In this document: piece by piece, positions 1 through 11,287 of the stretch
Layout of the letters: each line of letters opens with the position of its first letter
Position numbering within the stretch: position 1 is the first letter of the stretch
Assembly: GCF_001641265.1 (NCBI RefSeq)
Contig: NW_020167548.1
Location: 186,001-250,000, forward strand
Direction: 5' to 3'
Source of the DNA: Pseudogymnoascus destructans
Lineage: Eukaryota; Ascomycota; Leotiomycetes; Thelebolales; Thelebolaceae
Length of the DNA stretch: 64,000 nt
The notes under the pieces: model-generated
What the model saw: the letters and a program-made list of their open reading frames with translations, nothing else
Told to the model about the DNA's origin: nothing
The model's database searches: none
Translations under genes and position numbers: made by a program

Positions 1-209
1 CTAGTCTAAAGAAAGTATCCCATTTTGGCCACTCAGTCAAGCTGGCAGCATATGTAGAGATATGCCCCCCAAACGCCATGTGCCCCTCTGATTGTCCTTT
101 AGTGTAGGTTCAAACCAGGCACAACCCATCCCGCCATAATCAGCAGTGCGCCCCAATCCCAGTCCGTGTCCAAACTCCCATCGTGGTATTATGCTCTTTG
201 GCAACCATC

Positions 210-955
210 TCACCGGTAGAACTCTCCCCTCTTAACATTAACCCCGTACTCTCCAACCGCCATCCCCAAATCCTCCATCGTCAGCACAGTCCTCCCCTGT
301 CCACCACCCTGTCCACCTCCTCCATATCCCGGCCGCTGAACACCCAACGCCCCTCCACCAGCTCTCTGCGTCTTCCCCTCCGTGCCCACAGGTGCCGCGC
401 TGGCGCCTCCAGCAGCCCCGACGAGGTTTCCCATCGGGTTATTGGCTGAGGAGCTGTTCGACGAGCGGATCCGCGAGTATTGGTATGCATCGGCGGCGAT
501 GTCAGCAACGAACTTTTGGGTCGCGAGAGCGAGGAGGCGAGAGAGGCGCGGGTCGGTTGTGGGTGGTGGGGGAAGCCCGGCGCGTGTGAGGTAGTAGTTT
601 GTTACTGCGTCTGGGATCTATCGGTGCCAGTTAGAATTTGCACAGTAGGCTACCATGATGCTTGGTAAAGGGGAGATAGGCATGGGAAGTGATATAGAAG
701 AATGCCGAGGAAGATGAAAGGCGTTTCAAGATAGAAGTGAGACTAGGATCCGTTGTGGCAAAAGACAAAGGAGGCATATGGGAAAGCAAAACATACAATA
801 GGAGCATAATCATCCATCTTCCCCAGGAACTCCTTCAAGCTGGCATCTTTGCGGCTTGGTAACTTTGGCTCAGGTGCCGGCGCAATTGCCTCTGGGGCTT
901 CTGATACTGGCTCGGCAGGGCGTGCCGCGCCGCTGGCTTGGGGTGAATCTGGCAT
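210..955 (-). CDS. taf10: TAF10, TFIID/SAGA histone-fold subunit
   Basis: Two exons, 955-797 and 617-210, joined across a 179-bp intron (GTATGT donor; CTAAC branch and TAG acceptor), give 188 residues. The N-terminal 40 residues are Pro/Ala-rich. The conserved histone-fold core begins at LKEFLGKMDDYAPIIPDAV and continues through the YLTRAG and DPRL segments to FVADIAADAYQYSRIR. The C-terminal part holds a Gly-rich insert and then LTMEDLGMAVGEYGVNVKRG, which is typical of TAF10. TAF10 is a shared subunit of TFIID and SAGA and pairs with TAF3, TAF8 or SPT7 through its histone fold. The intron splits the core between IleIle and Pro, and the splice restores the family sequence exactly, so I trust the model. 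The gene is convergent to nothing visible at the window edge. Confidence 0.93.
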
Positions 956-1467
956 AATTGCAGTGATTTATGAAATAGAGGTCTGATTTCTTTTGCTTCA
1001 GATAGAATTCACCTCAGAATGTCAGATCATTGATGTGGTGATCGATCGTGACGAGGTTGATTATGAGACCCGCGCGGTCGGTAGTTGACTGGTGACGCTA
1101 AAGGGTCCAACGGTGGCGCTAGAAGCGGTTATTTATTCCGCGCGCGTGAATGAAGTCCCGATAAGAGATACTATATAGAGCGAACTGCGAATTGATATCT
1201 GACTTCGTTTTTTGAGCATCTGGTTCGTTGAAAGACTGTGATATAAGAATTATATTTCTATGTAATAAAGAGTCCTCATTATATTTACTGCTAGAATCTT
1301 CTAAACGTATCGATGGTGGTGTTTGTTGGCATTTCCTTGCCTTTATGTGACTGTTATGTAGACCCTTCCTCAGACGCACGAGCAGCATCTAGTACATATT
1401 ACAGTAATTGTACAAATAACCCCTATCCATTTACCCACAAAGCGCCAGTTCCCATTCCCAACTATAT
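956..1467. other. Intergenic region taf10-tpc1
   Basis: This 0.5-kb stretch holds the taf10 upstream region (956-1110, moderately GC-rich) and the tpc1 3' flank (AT-rich from about 1180). I see no credible coding exon, repeat or RNA gene. Short open frames here lack family resemblance. Confidence 0.5.
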
Positions 1468-2565
1468 TCACGGCGATCTCGCCTCCTGTTCCTGTTCCTT
1501 CGCCTGATCCATGCTTATAAAAAATGCCAGCGCGCGCTCATATGTCCACACCGTCACCGCGCTCGCCGGCGCCGCTTTGACCAAACTAACCGTCAATCCC
1601 CTGTACAGCCCCCTCCACCCCTCTCTCCTCACAGTCGCCTTCATGCTTCCTCCAACGCCTCTATAAGCCAACCCACCAACCACATACTGCCGCCTTGTAG
1701 GCCCCTGCACCTGCAGCCGCTTCCTCACTAGATCAAGCGGGAAGACGGCAGTCTTGGCAAACACGCTGGCCGCCACACCCGCTACCGCATCTCCGGACCC
1801 AAACGGCAGCGTCAGTGTCGCGCTGTAGGGGCGAAGTGTCTCGTAGACGGAGAAAAAAAGGCCCATGTACGGCACGATTTGGATTATTCCTGCGGACAGG
1901 CCGCGGAAGAAGCCCGCGGGACCTTCGTTTGTGGCGATGGAACGGATGCCATACCAGAGGCTAGGGTAGACTTTCTGGGTGCCTTGAGCGGCGAACCGGG
2001 TGCGCAATAGATCGAGGGGGTATGTGGCTGTAGTAGAGACGGCGCCGGCGGTGGCACCGGCAACGAAGGATTCCGTGGGCGGGGAGAGGGGATGCGTTGG
2101 GAAGAGAGACTGCAGGCCGAGTGTTATGAAGCGGTAGGTTGTGAATTGCACGGCGGAGTAGGTGATGTATAGGGCTTCGGCGGGAATGTTGCCTTTCCAG
2201 AGAGCAGTGAGGCCTTCCTCACGAAAGATTCGGAGGAGAGTCTGGAGGGTGCCTTTGTAGAGGGGCGGTTGCGTGGAAGGAGGTTGGGATAGGATGGTCG
2301 TGCGACGGGGATGGGTTTGGAGTTGAAGGCGGATTTTAACGACATCGAGGGGGGCGATGACAAAGCTAGAGACAGTTAGCTTCTGCGACTTACAGTATCA
2401 CAGAATTCGAAAGCCATTGGAGATAGTATGAAGAAAGGGCTGCTTGTTGAGGATAAAGACTGGGCAACGTGCTTACCGTGCAATTAATCCGGCCGTGGCT
2501 CCAGCGAGGACGACTTGAGTCTTGGAGCCCTCATCCTTCAGGCGGTGGTCTGCGCTTCTGGACAT
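1468..2565 (-). CDS. tpc1: Mitochondrial thiamine pyrophosphate carrier (TPC1)
   Basis: Exons 2565-2477 and 2365-1468 (intron donor GTAAGC, acceptor after GCTAACTGTCTCTAG) encode 328 residues, the normal size for an SLC25 carrier. Three repeats of about 100 residues each carry the carrier signature: PLDVVKIRLQLQ near residue 34, PLDLLRTRF in the middle repeat and PLDLVRKRLQVQG in the last. Each is followed by the second half-motif (for example EGLTALWKGN, EGPAGFFRGL, EGWRGLYRGL). Closest by remembered family sequence are fungal TPC1 proteins, which import thiamine pyrophosphate across the inner membrane for pyruvate and oxoglutarate dehydrogenases. The start at 2565 is chosen because it opens the first transmembrane helix (VVLAGATAGLIAR); an ATG 4 bp upstream is out of frame. 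Substrate assignment is by similarity; another SLC25 substrate is possible. Confidence 0.88.
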
Positions 2566-3009
2566 ACATCTGGATAGTCCCGTACGGGGGACGTTGCCGA
2601 GAGACTGTTTGTTTTGTGAAAGTTGGGGATTTAGCTATTTATTTCGTTGAATTTGGAGATTTGGCCGCTTAGAGACGAGAGGCGTCATAGCGACAGGGGT
2701 GGTGCGCGGGAGAAGTTCGGGACTTCCCTCCCCCGCCATAATCGGTGACCCGCTACTCCAGAAGCAGCTGGACGAGATCGATGCCTGTGAGCCGAGGCAG
2801 CACTTCTTTCAAATGTTCAATTGCTTCACTTCTTCTAATTTCTGTATATATTTATATATTTAAGAAGTGTTCCCTTATATCCCTATACAAGTTTCAACAG
2901 CACGTTTTACTGCCATTGATCGCTGCAATACACTACATATTCTCGGCTGCCAGTTACCCCTCCCTCCCACCCACGGCTTTCCTCGCCGCTGTGGGAAATA
3001 CCGGCGACG
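2566..3009. promoter_or_regulatory. Divergent promoter region tpc1 / dioxygenase gene
   Basis: These 444 bp lie between two divergently transcribed genes for mitochondrial proteins and must hold both promoters. An AT-rich patch (about 2845-2865, TATATTTATATATTT) could act as a TATA-like element for either gene. No further structure is evident. Confidence 0.5.
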
Positions 3010-4475
3010 ATGTCGCTTTTAAGGAATGCAGTCCTAGGAAGCCCAATTCGAACCGCAGTTCGCAGGAGGTTTGCTAGGCCTGCAGTGCATATCTGCCCTC
3101 AGCAAGCGTATGCACCGGTGCAGTCTCGGAGATCAGTATCCACAACGACACGTAAGTTTCTCACAATGCAGTAAAGCATAGTAAGGAGGGTGCTACGTGC
3201 CATCCTGGCGCAAGCATCGGATATAGTGAATTGGTGCTGACAAAACCAGAGAAACAGGCAATAGTTCTCACCGGAACACAACCTGCGTCGACATACAAAG
3301 CACAAGGAACAGCTCCTTTGACAGGCCACCAGACAACAAATGGCTACCGACTATGGCTCCGTGACGCCTGCTCCTGCATCCTCTGCGTCGACCCATCAAC
3401 AAGACAGAAGGTCTTTGAAACACCCAAGATCCCAGCCAACATCTCCTACAAAAGCGTAACAGAGAGCAAAGATGGCAAATCCATCTCCGTGACCTGGAAC
3501 AATGACATCCCCGGATTCGGACCTGAACATACATCCACGTACGAAAAGAAGGAGCTAGAGCGATACGATAACAACCCCGTAGCGGTCGAGAGCCTTCAAG
3601 CAAACGAAGCAGACACATACAAGATCTGGAACCGAGACCAGGTCACTGAGAAAATTCAATTCATCGACTACGACAAGTCCATGGAAGACGACAAGACCCT
3701 CTTCGAAGTCCTGGAGCAGCTGCGACTCTACGGTCTGGTGTTCATCAAGAACGTCCCCGGCGAGAACGGGCCCGCCGCGATGGGGAAGCGGATCGGCAGA
3801 CTGCGAGATACGTTCTATGGCGAGACGTGGGACGTCAAGTCCGTCCCGCAAGCTAAGAACGTCGCCTACACTCACCAATTCCTCGGCTTCCATATGGACC
3901 TCCTATACATGGCCGACCCGCCCGGATTCCAGCTACTGCACTGTATTAAGAACAGCTGCGAGGGTGGGGAATCTATGTTCACCGATGCCTTCTACGCCGT
4001 TAACGAGCTGCAATCGAGCCATCCCGCCGAAACAAGCGTATTAGCAGAGTTCCCCGTCAACTACCATTACAAGAACGCCGGGGAACACTATCGCCACTCC
4101 CACCCCACCATCATCTACGACACCACCGCGCACGCCACTCGCGCTCCCCGCCCCCTAAAATACGTAAACTACTCCCCCCCCTTCCAAGGCCCCTTCAACC
4201 TCGCGAACGGGACGTCCGACAGGACATCCCTGGCGCGTCTGGCGAAGTACCATGAGATGGTGGGGAAGTTCCAGGAGATCACGGAGAGGGAGGAGAACAT
4301 ATATAAGTATAAGATGGGGGAGGGGGAGATGGTGATTTTTAACAATAGGAGGGTGTTGCATGCGAGGACGGCGTTTGATGTTAGGGAGGGGGAGAGGTGG
4401 TTGAAGGGGGGGTATATTGATACGGATGTTGTGTTGAGTAGGCATAGGGTTTTGAGGGAGGAGTTTGAGGGGTAA
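3010..4475 (+). CDS. Gamma-butyrobetaine dioxygenase-like Fe(II)/2-oxoglutarate oxygenase
   Basis: Exons 3010-3151 and 3250-4475 (phase-1 intron, GTAAGT donor, GCTGAC branch next to a CCAG acceptor) encode 455 residues. The first 45 residues are Arg/Ser/Ala-rich without acids, as expected for a mitochondrial presequence. Next comes the family's N-terminal zinc-binding domain (LWLRDACSCILCVDPSTRQK, Cys cluster). The TauD-type catalytic domain follows, with iron ligands in GFHMDLLY (His262, Asp264) and NNRRVLHART (His418). The enzyme is expected to hydroxylate gamma-butyrobetaine to carnitine, the last step of carnitine synthesis, or the related trimethyllysine; the sequence does not separate these two. 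Codon 3231 is TTG and cannot be the start; the upstream exon supplies the ATG and the targeting signal. Confidence 0.85.
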
Positions 4476-4856
4476 ATGTGGTTAGAAAAGCCGTCCAAGG
4501 GGTGGAGTGGATGGTGGAAGAGATTTAGAAGTGTAAACTCGTATATAGATGGCCAATACATCCAAAATACTGCACATTTCATGTCTCCTTGGCTCTTCTT
4601 AAGATTGTTTGAGCGGCCTTGGTATTATAACAGAACCCCCAGGGTCAGGCACATAGAGTAGAATATGATCATCAACGATTCAATAAACCACGAAAAGCGC
4701 TACGAAGTCCCATAAATCTTACAAGTACATCCCCCCCTCATCATATATGTTCTCTGCAACATCCCCCCCCCAAAATTACTCCCAAGCTTTTCACTTTTCC
4801 TCCCACCCATGCACCCACTCCCTCATTCCTACTATATATATTTTTTATCCTCCCCC
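4476..4856. other. Convergent 3' flanks
   Basis: This gap lies between the 3' ends of the dioxygenase gene and pmt4. It is pyrimidine-rich with several C-runs (4728-4870). I see nothing coding here; it should hold the 3' untranslated regions of both genes. Confidence 0.5.
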
Positions 4857-7331
4857 CTATTTTGCAAAATGCAAATCATACCCCAACCACTTCCTCGCCA
4901 TCACCTCCTCCACACTCAACGGAAACCCATAAGTCAACGGCACAAAAAACCACCACCCCCCCACCACCGCGACCATAATCACTCCCGCCGCCGCCCAGCT
5001 CGCCAGCAGACTCTGACCACCCAGCCTCTCGCGCGCAGGCAGCGCTCTCGCCGCCATGGGGGATCCGTGCTTGGTTCCCGACTCGGCTTCCTCGAGAGCG
5101 ACGGGCTCGATGGTGAAGATGAATTCGAGGAGGGCGCCGGTGACGAGGCAGGAGGCGAGGTGCGCGGGGAGGTAGTGGTGCAGGAAGAGTTGGCGGCCCA
5201 TGAGGTAGAAGGGGAGGTAGTGGAGGGCCCAGGCGATGAAGAAGAAGCCTGTGGAGTTGTAGAGGCGGGAGCGGGTGCCTAGGGGAGTGGGTTAGCTTGT
5301 GCTCAGGGATAAGTGGGGAGGGGAAATGGGGGAGGGGTGGAGGAGGGGGCTTACGGATATCAAGCGCATCAGCGCCGCGACGGAGAGAAAGCTGGTCCGC
5401 AGCAATGATACCAACGTACACCGCAAGCAGCGACGACGCGAGCCACCACCCAACCGGGTTCCCGAGGAAGTAAATCTGCGAGCGCGTATCATTGTGCGTC
5501 CAGAAGCTGACACCACGAAGCAGGAACGGCCAGTGGAACGGCTGGCTAGCGTACGGGTGGCTGCTCGTCAGGGCGTTGTTGTGGTGGAACATAGCGCGCT
5601 GGACCTCGAACCATTTCTTCAAGAACGGCATTGTCTTCACCTGGCGGGCTTCGCGCTGGAGACGCGGGCTGTCTGTTGGGATAGACGGGATCTCATCGAC
5701 GAACCAGACGTTCGAGGACTGCGCGACGTTCTTGTTTCCGTTGATCTCCTGCTGCTTGTAGGCCCAGTCCGGGAGCGGGGTGGTGTGGGTCCACATAGCG
5801 ACTTTGCTGGGGTTGTGGATGAGTTTGAATTGCGCGGCGAGGCTCTTGAATTCCTGGTTGGGCTTGCCGTTCTCGATGCGGATCTCGAAGAGGGTGTCGT
5901 TGTGGCGGGTGCCGTGGGCGTCGTCGAGGGAGACGGTGGAGAATTCTTGGTTCGTGGGGTAGTAGGGCGAGGCGACGTCGTGGGAGAGGAGGATGGTGTT
6001 TGTGACGACGTGGCGGAGCTTGACGAGCTCATGGTTGCGGACGACGCGGTCGAGGGTGTCTTGGCCGTCGGCGGGGAGGATCTCCCAGTGGTTGTTTGTG
6101 TCGTTGAAGGGGTAGCCCGTAACCTGCTGTCCCTGACTGGAGACACGTCCGTCATCGTAACGAAGAGGGTACTTATCCGGGTGGCTGTGGAGGTATGTCT
6201 TGGTCTCCTTGTGTCTGAGCACGATGTTGTCAAAGTAGTTAATCGTAACCGCATTGGTCGTCATGAGGTTATCACTCAGCGTCTCCTGGAACTGCGGGGT
6301 CATGAAGTCATCACCCGGGCCCGACTTGGTGAGGATGGAGAAGTGAACCTGGAACCAGAAGAGGTAGAACAGGAACGGGACGAAGATGAGACCGAACGCG
6401 CGGGCTGCGAAGTGCTTGCCGAAGTCGATCAGAGACAGCGCGCCCTGGCGACGGTTGACATCAAGCAGATTCCACAGGTCAATGGCGACAGCAGCTCCGA
6501 CAGTGAGGAAGGCGAAGGTGCCGACATACTTGGTCGAAATAACGCAGCTGAGCGCAAAGCCGGTGAGCAGGAGCCACTTCCACCACTTCCTCCCGAACGG
6601 CTGGTGTCTCAGCTTATAGAATCGGATATAGCAGAGCAAGCTACACGCCATCGCAAAGACGAGCGTCGCATCCAGAAGGATCAATCTCGTCTGTCCAATA
6701 TGCGCGTTATCGAACAGCACCAAGCCAGAGGCAACGATACAGGCAGGCAGTGTGTATCCCGACTCCCACATGATATCGAAGACGACCGGGACGGTGAGGG
6801 CGCCGAGCAGAGCCGGCATGGCGCGGAAGGCAACGTAGGGGACTTTGTTGGCGATGTACGAGTCTCCGATGTTCTCGAAGTGGAAGTGTCCATCGTAACC
6901 CACGAACCATCCCATCAGCGCAAAGAGCAGCTTTCCAAACGGCGGGTGGACATCGAAGAAGTAGGTGCGCTCGAGGTAGTACGATGCGAACTATCCATTC
7001 CACCACTCGTCAGCTTACTGCTTCCTCGCTGGGCACCAAACCATCATCCCTAGAGTTTACTCACCTTCCCGAAATGCACCTCATCGAAAACAACCTCATT
7101 CGGATGGCTAATACCCCAGAACCTCGTCGCAAAAGCCAGAACCGTGATGATGACAAGCGCAAGCTTATAATCCCACTCCGACGCAGGCGCCTTCGCTTTA
7201 TTCGCCCTGACCAGCTTCTCGAGCCCTTTGTCGGCGGGGACGGCGAGCGTGGCGGCCGCGGGGGATTTCTCTTTCTTCGGGGCCGGGGCGCCGCGGTGCC
7301 GGACTGAGCCTGCCGGCGAGGGAGACGCCAT
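4857..7331 (-). CDS. pmt4: Protein O-mannosyltransferase, PMT4 family
   Basis: Three exons (7331-7065, 6990-5355, 5278-4857) give 774 residues, matching PMT proteins. Both junctions restore conserved text: HFGK joined to FASYYLERTYFFDVHPP, and LDIR joined to TRSRLYNSTGFFFIAW. After an Ala/Lys-rich cytosolic tail comes the first membrane span and then PNEVVFDEVHFGK with the acidic loop typical of PMTs. DVHPP, NIGDSY and SRYILLD-like RLILLDATL follow, then luminal MIR repeats (YLHSHPDKYP; LLSHD; IHNPSKVAMWTHTTPLPDW) and a C-terminal bundle of spans including QLFLHHYLPAH. SGPGDDFMTPQFQETL and HIGQTRLILLDATL point to the PMT4 rather than the PMT1/2 subfamily. The enzyme transfers mannose from dolichyl-phosphate-mannose to Ser/Thr of secretory proteins in the ER membrane; PMT4 usually acts as a homodimer on membrane-anchored substrates. 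Confidence 0.92.
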
Positions 7332-8029
7332 GGCGGGCTGGAACTATAGATCTATTGATAATGATGCGTCAGCGTGTGCTTCGCGGTGGATGGGAGTTTG
7401 CAATCCAAGGGGAGAAAGAGCGTATCAGCCTCGCTCGAAAACGGGGGTTAACTAAGGGGCCACGGGGTTCAAGCTTACTTACTTAGAAGAAGAAGATGAA
7501 TAAAACCAACCTCAATGAGTTGAGGCTCGAAGTAGAAGGAGAAAAGAAATGCAAAAAGGAATGTGGTCGTCGTCGCAGCTCGTGAGGACAGATTCGTCGA
7601 TTGCCCCTCCGCTGGTGATTCGTTCCGTCGTCTCTCTCAATGCGAGCGAGGCCCTTTGGGAAGGTTGGCGGCGCAAGTGGTCGAGGTGTTCTTTCGCTTA
7701 TCAGGTTGGGTGGAGCTTAGTGTGGCCGGGCCGGGGTAAACACGTGAAGGCGGCAAGGGGGATGTAAAGGGGATTGGGACTTATCGTTTCTTGGCGTGGG
7801 CTTTGAATTAAATTCCGAATTTCCAATGTTCGGGCGCACAGAGTACAAAGATCATGAAATTGGTTTGGTTTGGGTTACTGTGTTGTATATTTTCGTGCTA
7901 ATGTAACCCTTCAAGCCTCATCGCTATGGCAATCTCCACCTGAAGCGCTCAATGCTCCAACACCGAACAATAAACACTCTCTCTTTCTCTGCTAAGCCAC
8001 TCACTCACTCACATCCTCCCAACCCCATA
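7332..8029. other. Upstream region of pmt4 and 3' flank of the telobox gene
   Basis: About 0.7 kb without a gene. It includes the pmt4 upstream region, with a C/T-poor, A/G-rich leader around 7480-7550. The open frames here (for example 7549-7767) resemble nothing known. No repeat or RNA gene is evident. Confidence 0.45.
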
Positions 8030-10420
8030 CTACGAAGTCGTAACACTAGCAGCCCTCTTATCATGATCCTCCAAACTCTCCATCAGCCTCGCCCCTAACG
8101 CATCCTCAAAATCCAACTGTGACACCTCCTGTCCCTGCCCTCCCGTCTGCTGCTGGCCCTGGACCCCACCCTGCTCTCTCTCACAATTCACATCCCCCTG
8201 CTGTCCAAGCTGCTGTCCAAGCTGCTGCCCATTCTGCTGCGCATCAAACTGCTGCTGCTCCTCCCCCCTCTGCTGCTGCTGCAACCCCTCCATCTGCAAA
8301 TGATGCCCCCCATGCATCTCCCCCCCCACCACCCCCTGCTGTCCAAGTCCCCCCTTCTGCATCCCCCCCGCCAGCGCCATAATCCCATTAAACCTCGCCT
8401 GCTCCTCATCACTCGCCAGCCTCGCGCGCTCCTCCGCCTCCTTCCTCGCCGCCTGGCTCGGCGCCCTCGTCTTCAGCTCCCCGGTGACGCACTGGAGGTA
8501 ATACGGTACTTCAATATTACTCTTCAAGAAAAACAGTTTGAGGTTCCGCGCTTTGTCTTTGAGTTGCACTTGGTTCCTGTCTTTGAGGATCTCGCTAACC
8601 TGCCCCTTTGCGCCGTACAACGCCAGGATCTGAGACCAGTGCGGACCCTTGACTTGGTCTAACCCAGCCATAAGCGCGTTTTCCTCCTCGGTGGACCATG
8701 GCCGGCGTTGGCTGGGGAGGCCGGGACGGCGGCTGTGCGGGGATGCTTTGGCGACGGCGGCTTGGCGGGCTTGTTCGTAGAGGACTTGTGTGGGTGCTGT
8801 CTGTGTGTGGTAGGGGACTGCGCCGGCGGGGTATTCCGGGGCGTAGCTTGTCATTTGTTGCGGGTGTTGTTGGAGGTGTTGGGGCTGGGGTTGTTGTTGG
8901 CGGTCGTATTGGGAGTAGCCTATGCTTTGGAGGGCGTGTTGGGTTGCGGCGCGGGTGGCTTGCTCGATGTCGAGGTCGCCGAGGTCGAGTTCGGGTTCGG
9001 GGTGTTGGGGTTGTTGGGGGTCGTGGGTGGGTTTGGGATCGGTTTGCTCGGCGGTGGGGTTTGGATGCTGTTGGTGCTGGGTATGGAGCGATGGAGGTGG
9101 TGCGGTTAAGGCATGCCGCCTCATGTATGGAGCTATTAATGGCTCGTACGCCTTCTTGAGATGATCGCTGAGGTTCTTGAGGAAATCTTCCCAGGCGTAT
9201 TGCTCCGAGAGGATAGCTACAAGATTAGAGCGTGCTTCGTACGATGGCGATGGTTGACTTACATATAGAATCTGGATCGGTAGAATCATTCTGAAGGTAT
9301 TCCCTCCGCGCATTCGCCTCCTTGACAAATTCAATCTCACTCTGCGTAAGATCCGAGCCCGGATGCCTCGCACGAAGCGTATCCCCAAGGCTAACAGGAA
9401 ACAGATCATCCAAGACCTCATCTTTCGTCCGCTCCTGCTCCTCCTGCGACACCGCAGAGAGGTACATCTGCGTCTTAAGATTCAAATACAACAACCCCGG
9501 CTCCGTCTGCAGCTCCGCCCCATCCGCCACAAACGTCTCGATAAAATGATCATTCAACTCATAGAAGCCCACATCCTGCCCCCCCACCACCGAGGACACA
9601 AACGTCGCCAGATTCGTCGTGCGTATCGTCCCGCGGTGCTCCGGTTCGCGGATATTCAGCTCGTCGGCAGACAGGAACGGTTTCTGCTGCGAGTAAATCT
9701 TCTTGGTCTGGTCAAACAACGACTTCAGCGTCGCGTAGGCCTGGCCCAGCTCTGACTCGGGCTGCGTCACGATCTTGATCGTCTCCGAGTACGGGCCCTG
9801 CGCCAGCGTCGACAGGATCTGCGTAGACAGGCTCTCCAAGATAGGTAAACTCAAAATCCGCATGTACAGATGCGGATCCGCCAAAAACCCACTGCTGATC
9901 TCCGCTGCTGCCTCCCTCCCCCCCCCAAACTCCCCCGCCTGATACCCCTCCACCGACGGCAACGGCTCCTGCGGCGCAAAACCATGTTGCTGGTGCTGCA
10001 TCTGGTGCTGTTGCTGCGGCGCAGGTGCACTAGCCTCCTCAGACGCCGTAGCAGCAGCCGCTGCAATCATAGCAGCGAAATCCATGTCATCCCCTGCCAG
10101 CGCTGGGGGAGACGGAACCTCGATGCGCTGGCGCTTTTCATCTGAGGCTGGGGCGTGGGGTGTCGAGGGGGAGAAGCGGCGTTTGAGGGGGGAGTGCTGG
10201 TGTGGGTCGTACGGGGGGGGGTCGGCGCTGTACGGGGATTCGTATTTGATTTGGGGCTCTGCGAGGGAGGGGAGTTAGTTACTGGTGGTGAGGAGATGGG
10301 GTAGGGGAGGGGGGTGGTGGTGAAGGGGGTGGATGGACGGGGGAGTCGCGTGGAGTGGCTTGGAATGCGCGCGGGTGAGAACTCACGTTCGATAGGCATG
10401 GTGGCGGTGATTGCTTCCAT
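8030..10420 (-). CDS. tbf1: Tbf1/TRF-type telobox DNA-binding protein
   Basis: Exons 10420-10387, 10258-9263 and 9216-8030 encode 738 residues. The splices give EQPQIKYESPYS and DSISILSEQYAWEDF. The N-terminal part is disordered with a Lys/Arg patch (KRRFSPS; DEKRQRIE) and then glutamine-rich. Residues about 120-380 form a helical region like the TRF-homology dimerisation domain (LPILESLSTQILSTL, NDHFIETFVADGAELQTEPGLLYL). A single C-terminal Myb/SANT domain (about 514-576, RRPWSTEEENALMAGLD) ends in a telobox-like third helix, LKDRNQVQLKDKARNLK. In place of the VDLKDKWRN consensus it has VQLKDKARN. A Gln/Gly-rich tail follows. Family members bind TTAGGG-type repeats at telomeres and act as regulators of ribosomal-protein or snoRNA genes. 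The reading frame is open upstream of 10420, but the short first exon gives the cleanest start. Confidence 0.85.
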
Positions 10421-10830
10421 ATCGGTGGTGGCCAGCCCTATGCTGTCTCGTTTGGAGGATCCGTAGACGTTGGTGTTGAGCGAGATCGAGATCGAGGGCG
10501 AGCAAAAGCGGGTGAGAAGTCTTTTGGTAAGGAACTGCCGACATCTCTCGTCACTTCTTTCCCACGGCGCGCAAACGCCGGGGCCGTCCATTAGCTCATA
10601 GCCCCAATCAGCGAGACCTGTCGCTTTTGCCCGTGCCCTCACATTGGAGATACACCAACGAACAATCCGGGGAAGGGAAAAAAGAAATTTATTTGAAGAA
10701 AATTAATTGATAAGTCTGTAGAGTTGGATGTAGAATGTTTTTATTAAATATATATTGAGGCTCTGAAATTTACTTGGGCGTTTACAGCTACGATAGATAT
10801 CTTTGCCCAGGAAGCTACAACTGGCGGGGT

Positions 10831-10885
10831 CACGTGACAATATTGAGTTGAAATGCACGTGATGATATAAGCGAATGTGCACGTG
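10831..10885. promoter_or_regulatory. Cluster of three CACGTG E-boxes
   Basis: CACGTG occurs at 10831, 10856 and 10880, in the contexts TCACGTGA, GCACGTGA and GCACGTGA, 24-25 bp apart (about 2.3 helical turns). This is the core recognised by bHLH factors such as Cbf1, Pho4 or sterol-response relatives. The cluster lies about 0.4 kb upstream of tbf1 and 0.9 kb upstream of the dehydrogenase. Function is inferred from motif and spacing only. Confidence 0.5.
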
Positions 10886-10916
10886 ACTATTAATTGACTC
10901 TTTATATCCGACTCTT

Positions 10917-10988
10917 TTCTCCTCCTCCTTCTCCTCCTCCTTCTCCTCCTCCTTCTCCTCCTCCTTCTCCTCCTCCTCCTCCTCCTCT
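10917..10988. repeat. CTCCTCCTT pyrimidine minisatellite
   Basis: Four near-perfect CTCCTCCTT units are followed by CTC triplets, making about 72 bp of pure pyrimidine on the plus strand. Such tracts can form triplex DNA or exclude nucleosomes. It lies between the E-box cluster and the GATATC array. Confidence 0.85.
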
Positions 10989-11138
10989 CTATCAACCAAG
11001 TGCGACTCTGGACTGTTTGGAATTTGGATATTGACCCATTTGACCGATTGTTCATGCGAAGTACACCGGGTATAATACTGGTAATACTGGACATGCTATA
11101 CAATACAGTGCGACTCGCACTTGTATATGATTTTCTGT

Positions 11139-11287
11139 CGGATATCCCTCTTTTGATATGTCTCTGATATGTCTCGGATATCTCTCTTTTGATACCTCTC
11201 TGATATCTCTCGGATATCTCTCGGATATCTCTCGGATATCTCTCGGATATCTTTGATACCTCTCCCACTGATATCTCTCCCACTGGA
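11139..11287. repeat. GATATCTCTCG tandem array
   Basis: An 11-bp unit (GATATCTCTCG) is repeated in tandem in its best part (about 11196-11255), flanked by diverged units with TGATATGTCTC and GATACCTCTC. Every unit carries the palindrome GATATC, so the array presents the same core on both strands at one-turn spacing. It lies roughly 0.5-0.65 kb upstream of the aldehyde dehydrogenase start. Confidence 0.85.

Noticed and set aside
1119..1388. 89-codon minus-strand frame between taf10 and tpc1
   Set aside because: Composition typical of AT-rich intergenic DNA; no recognisable feature.
5299..7053. 584-codon plus-strand frame across pmt4
   Set aside because: Antisense shadow of the mannosyltransferase exons; GC-rich codon bias keeps the opposite strand open. 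No protein family resemblance.
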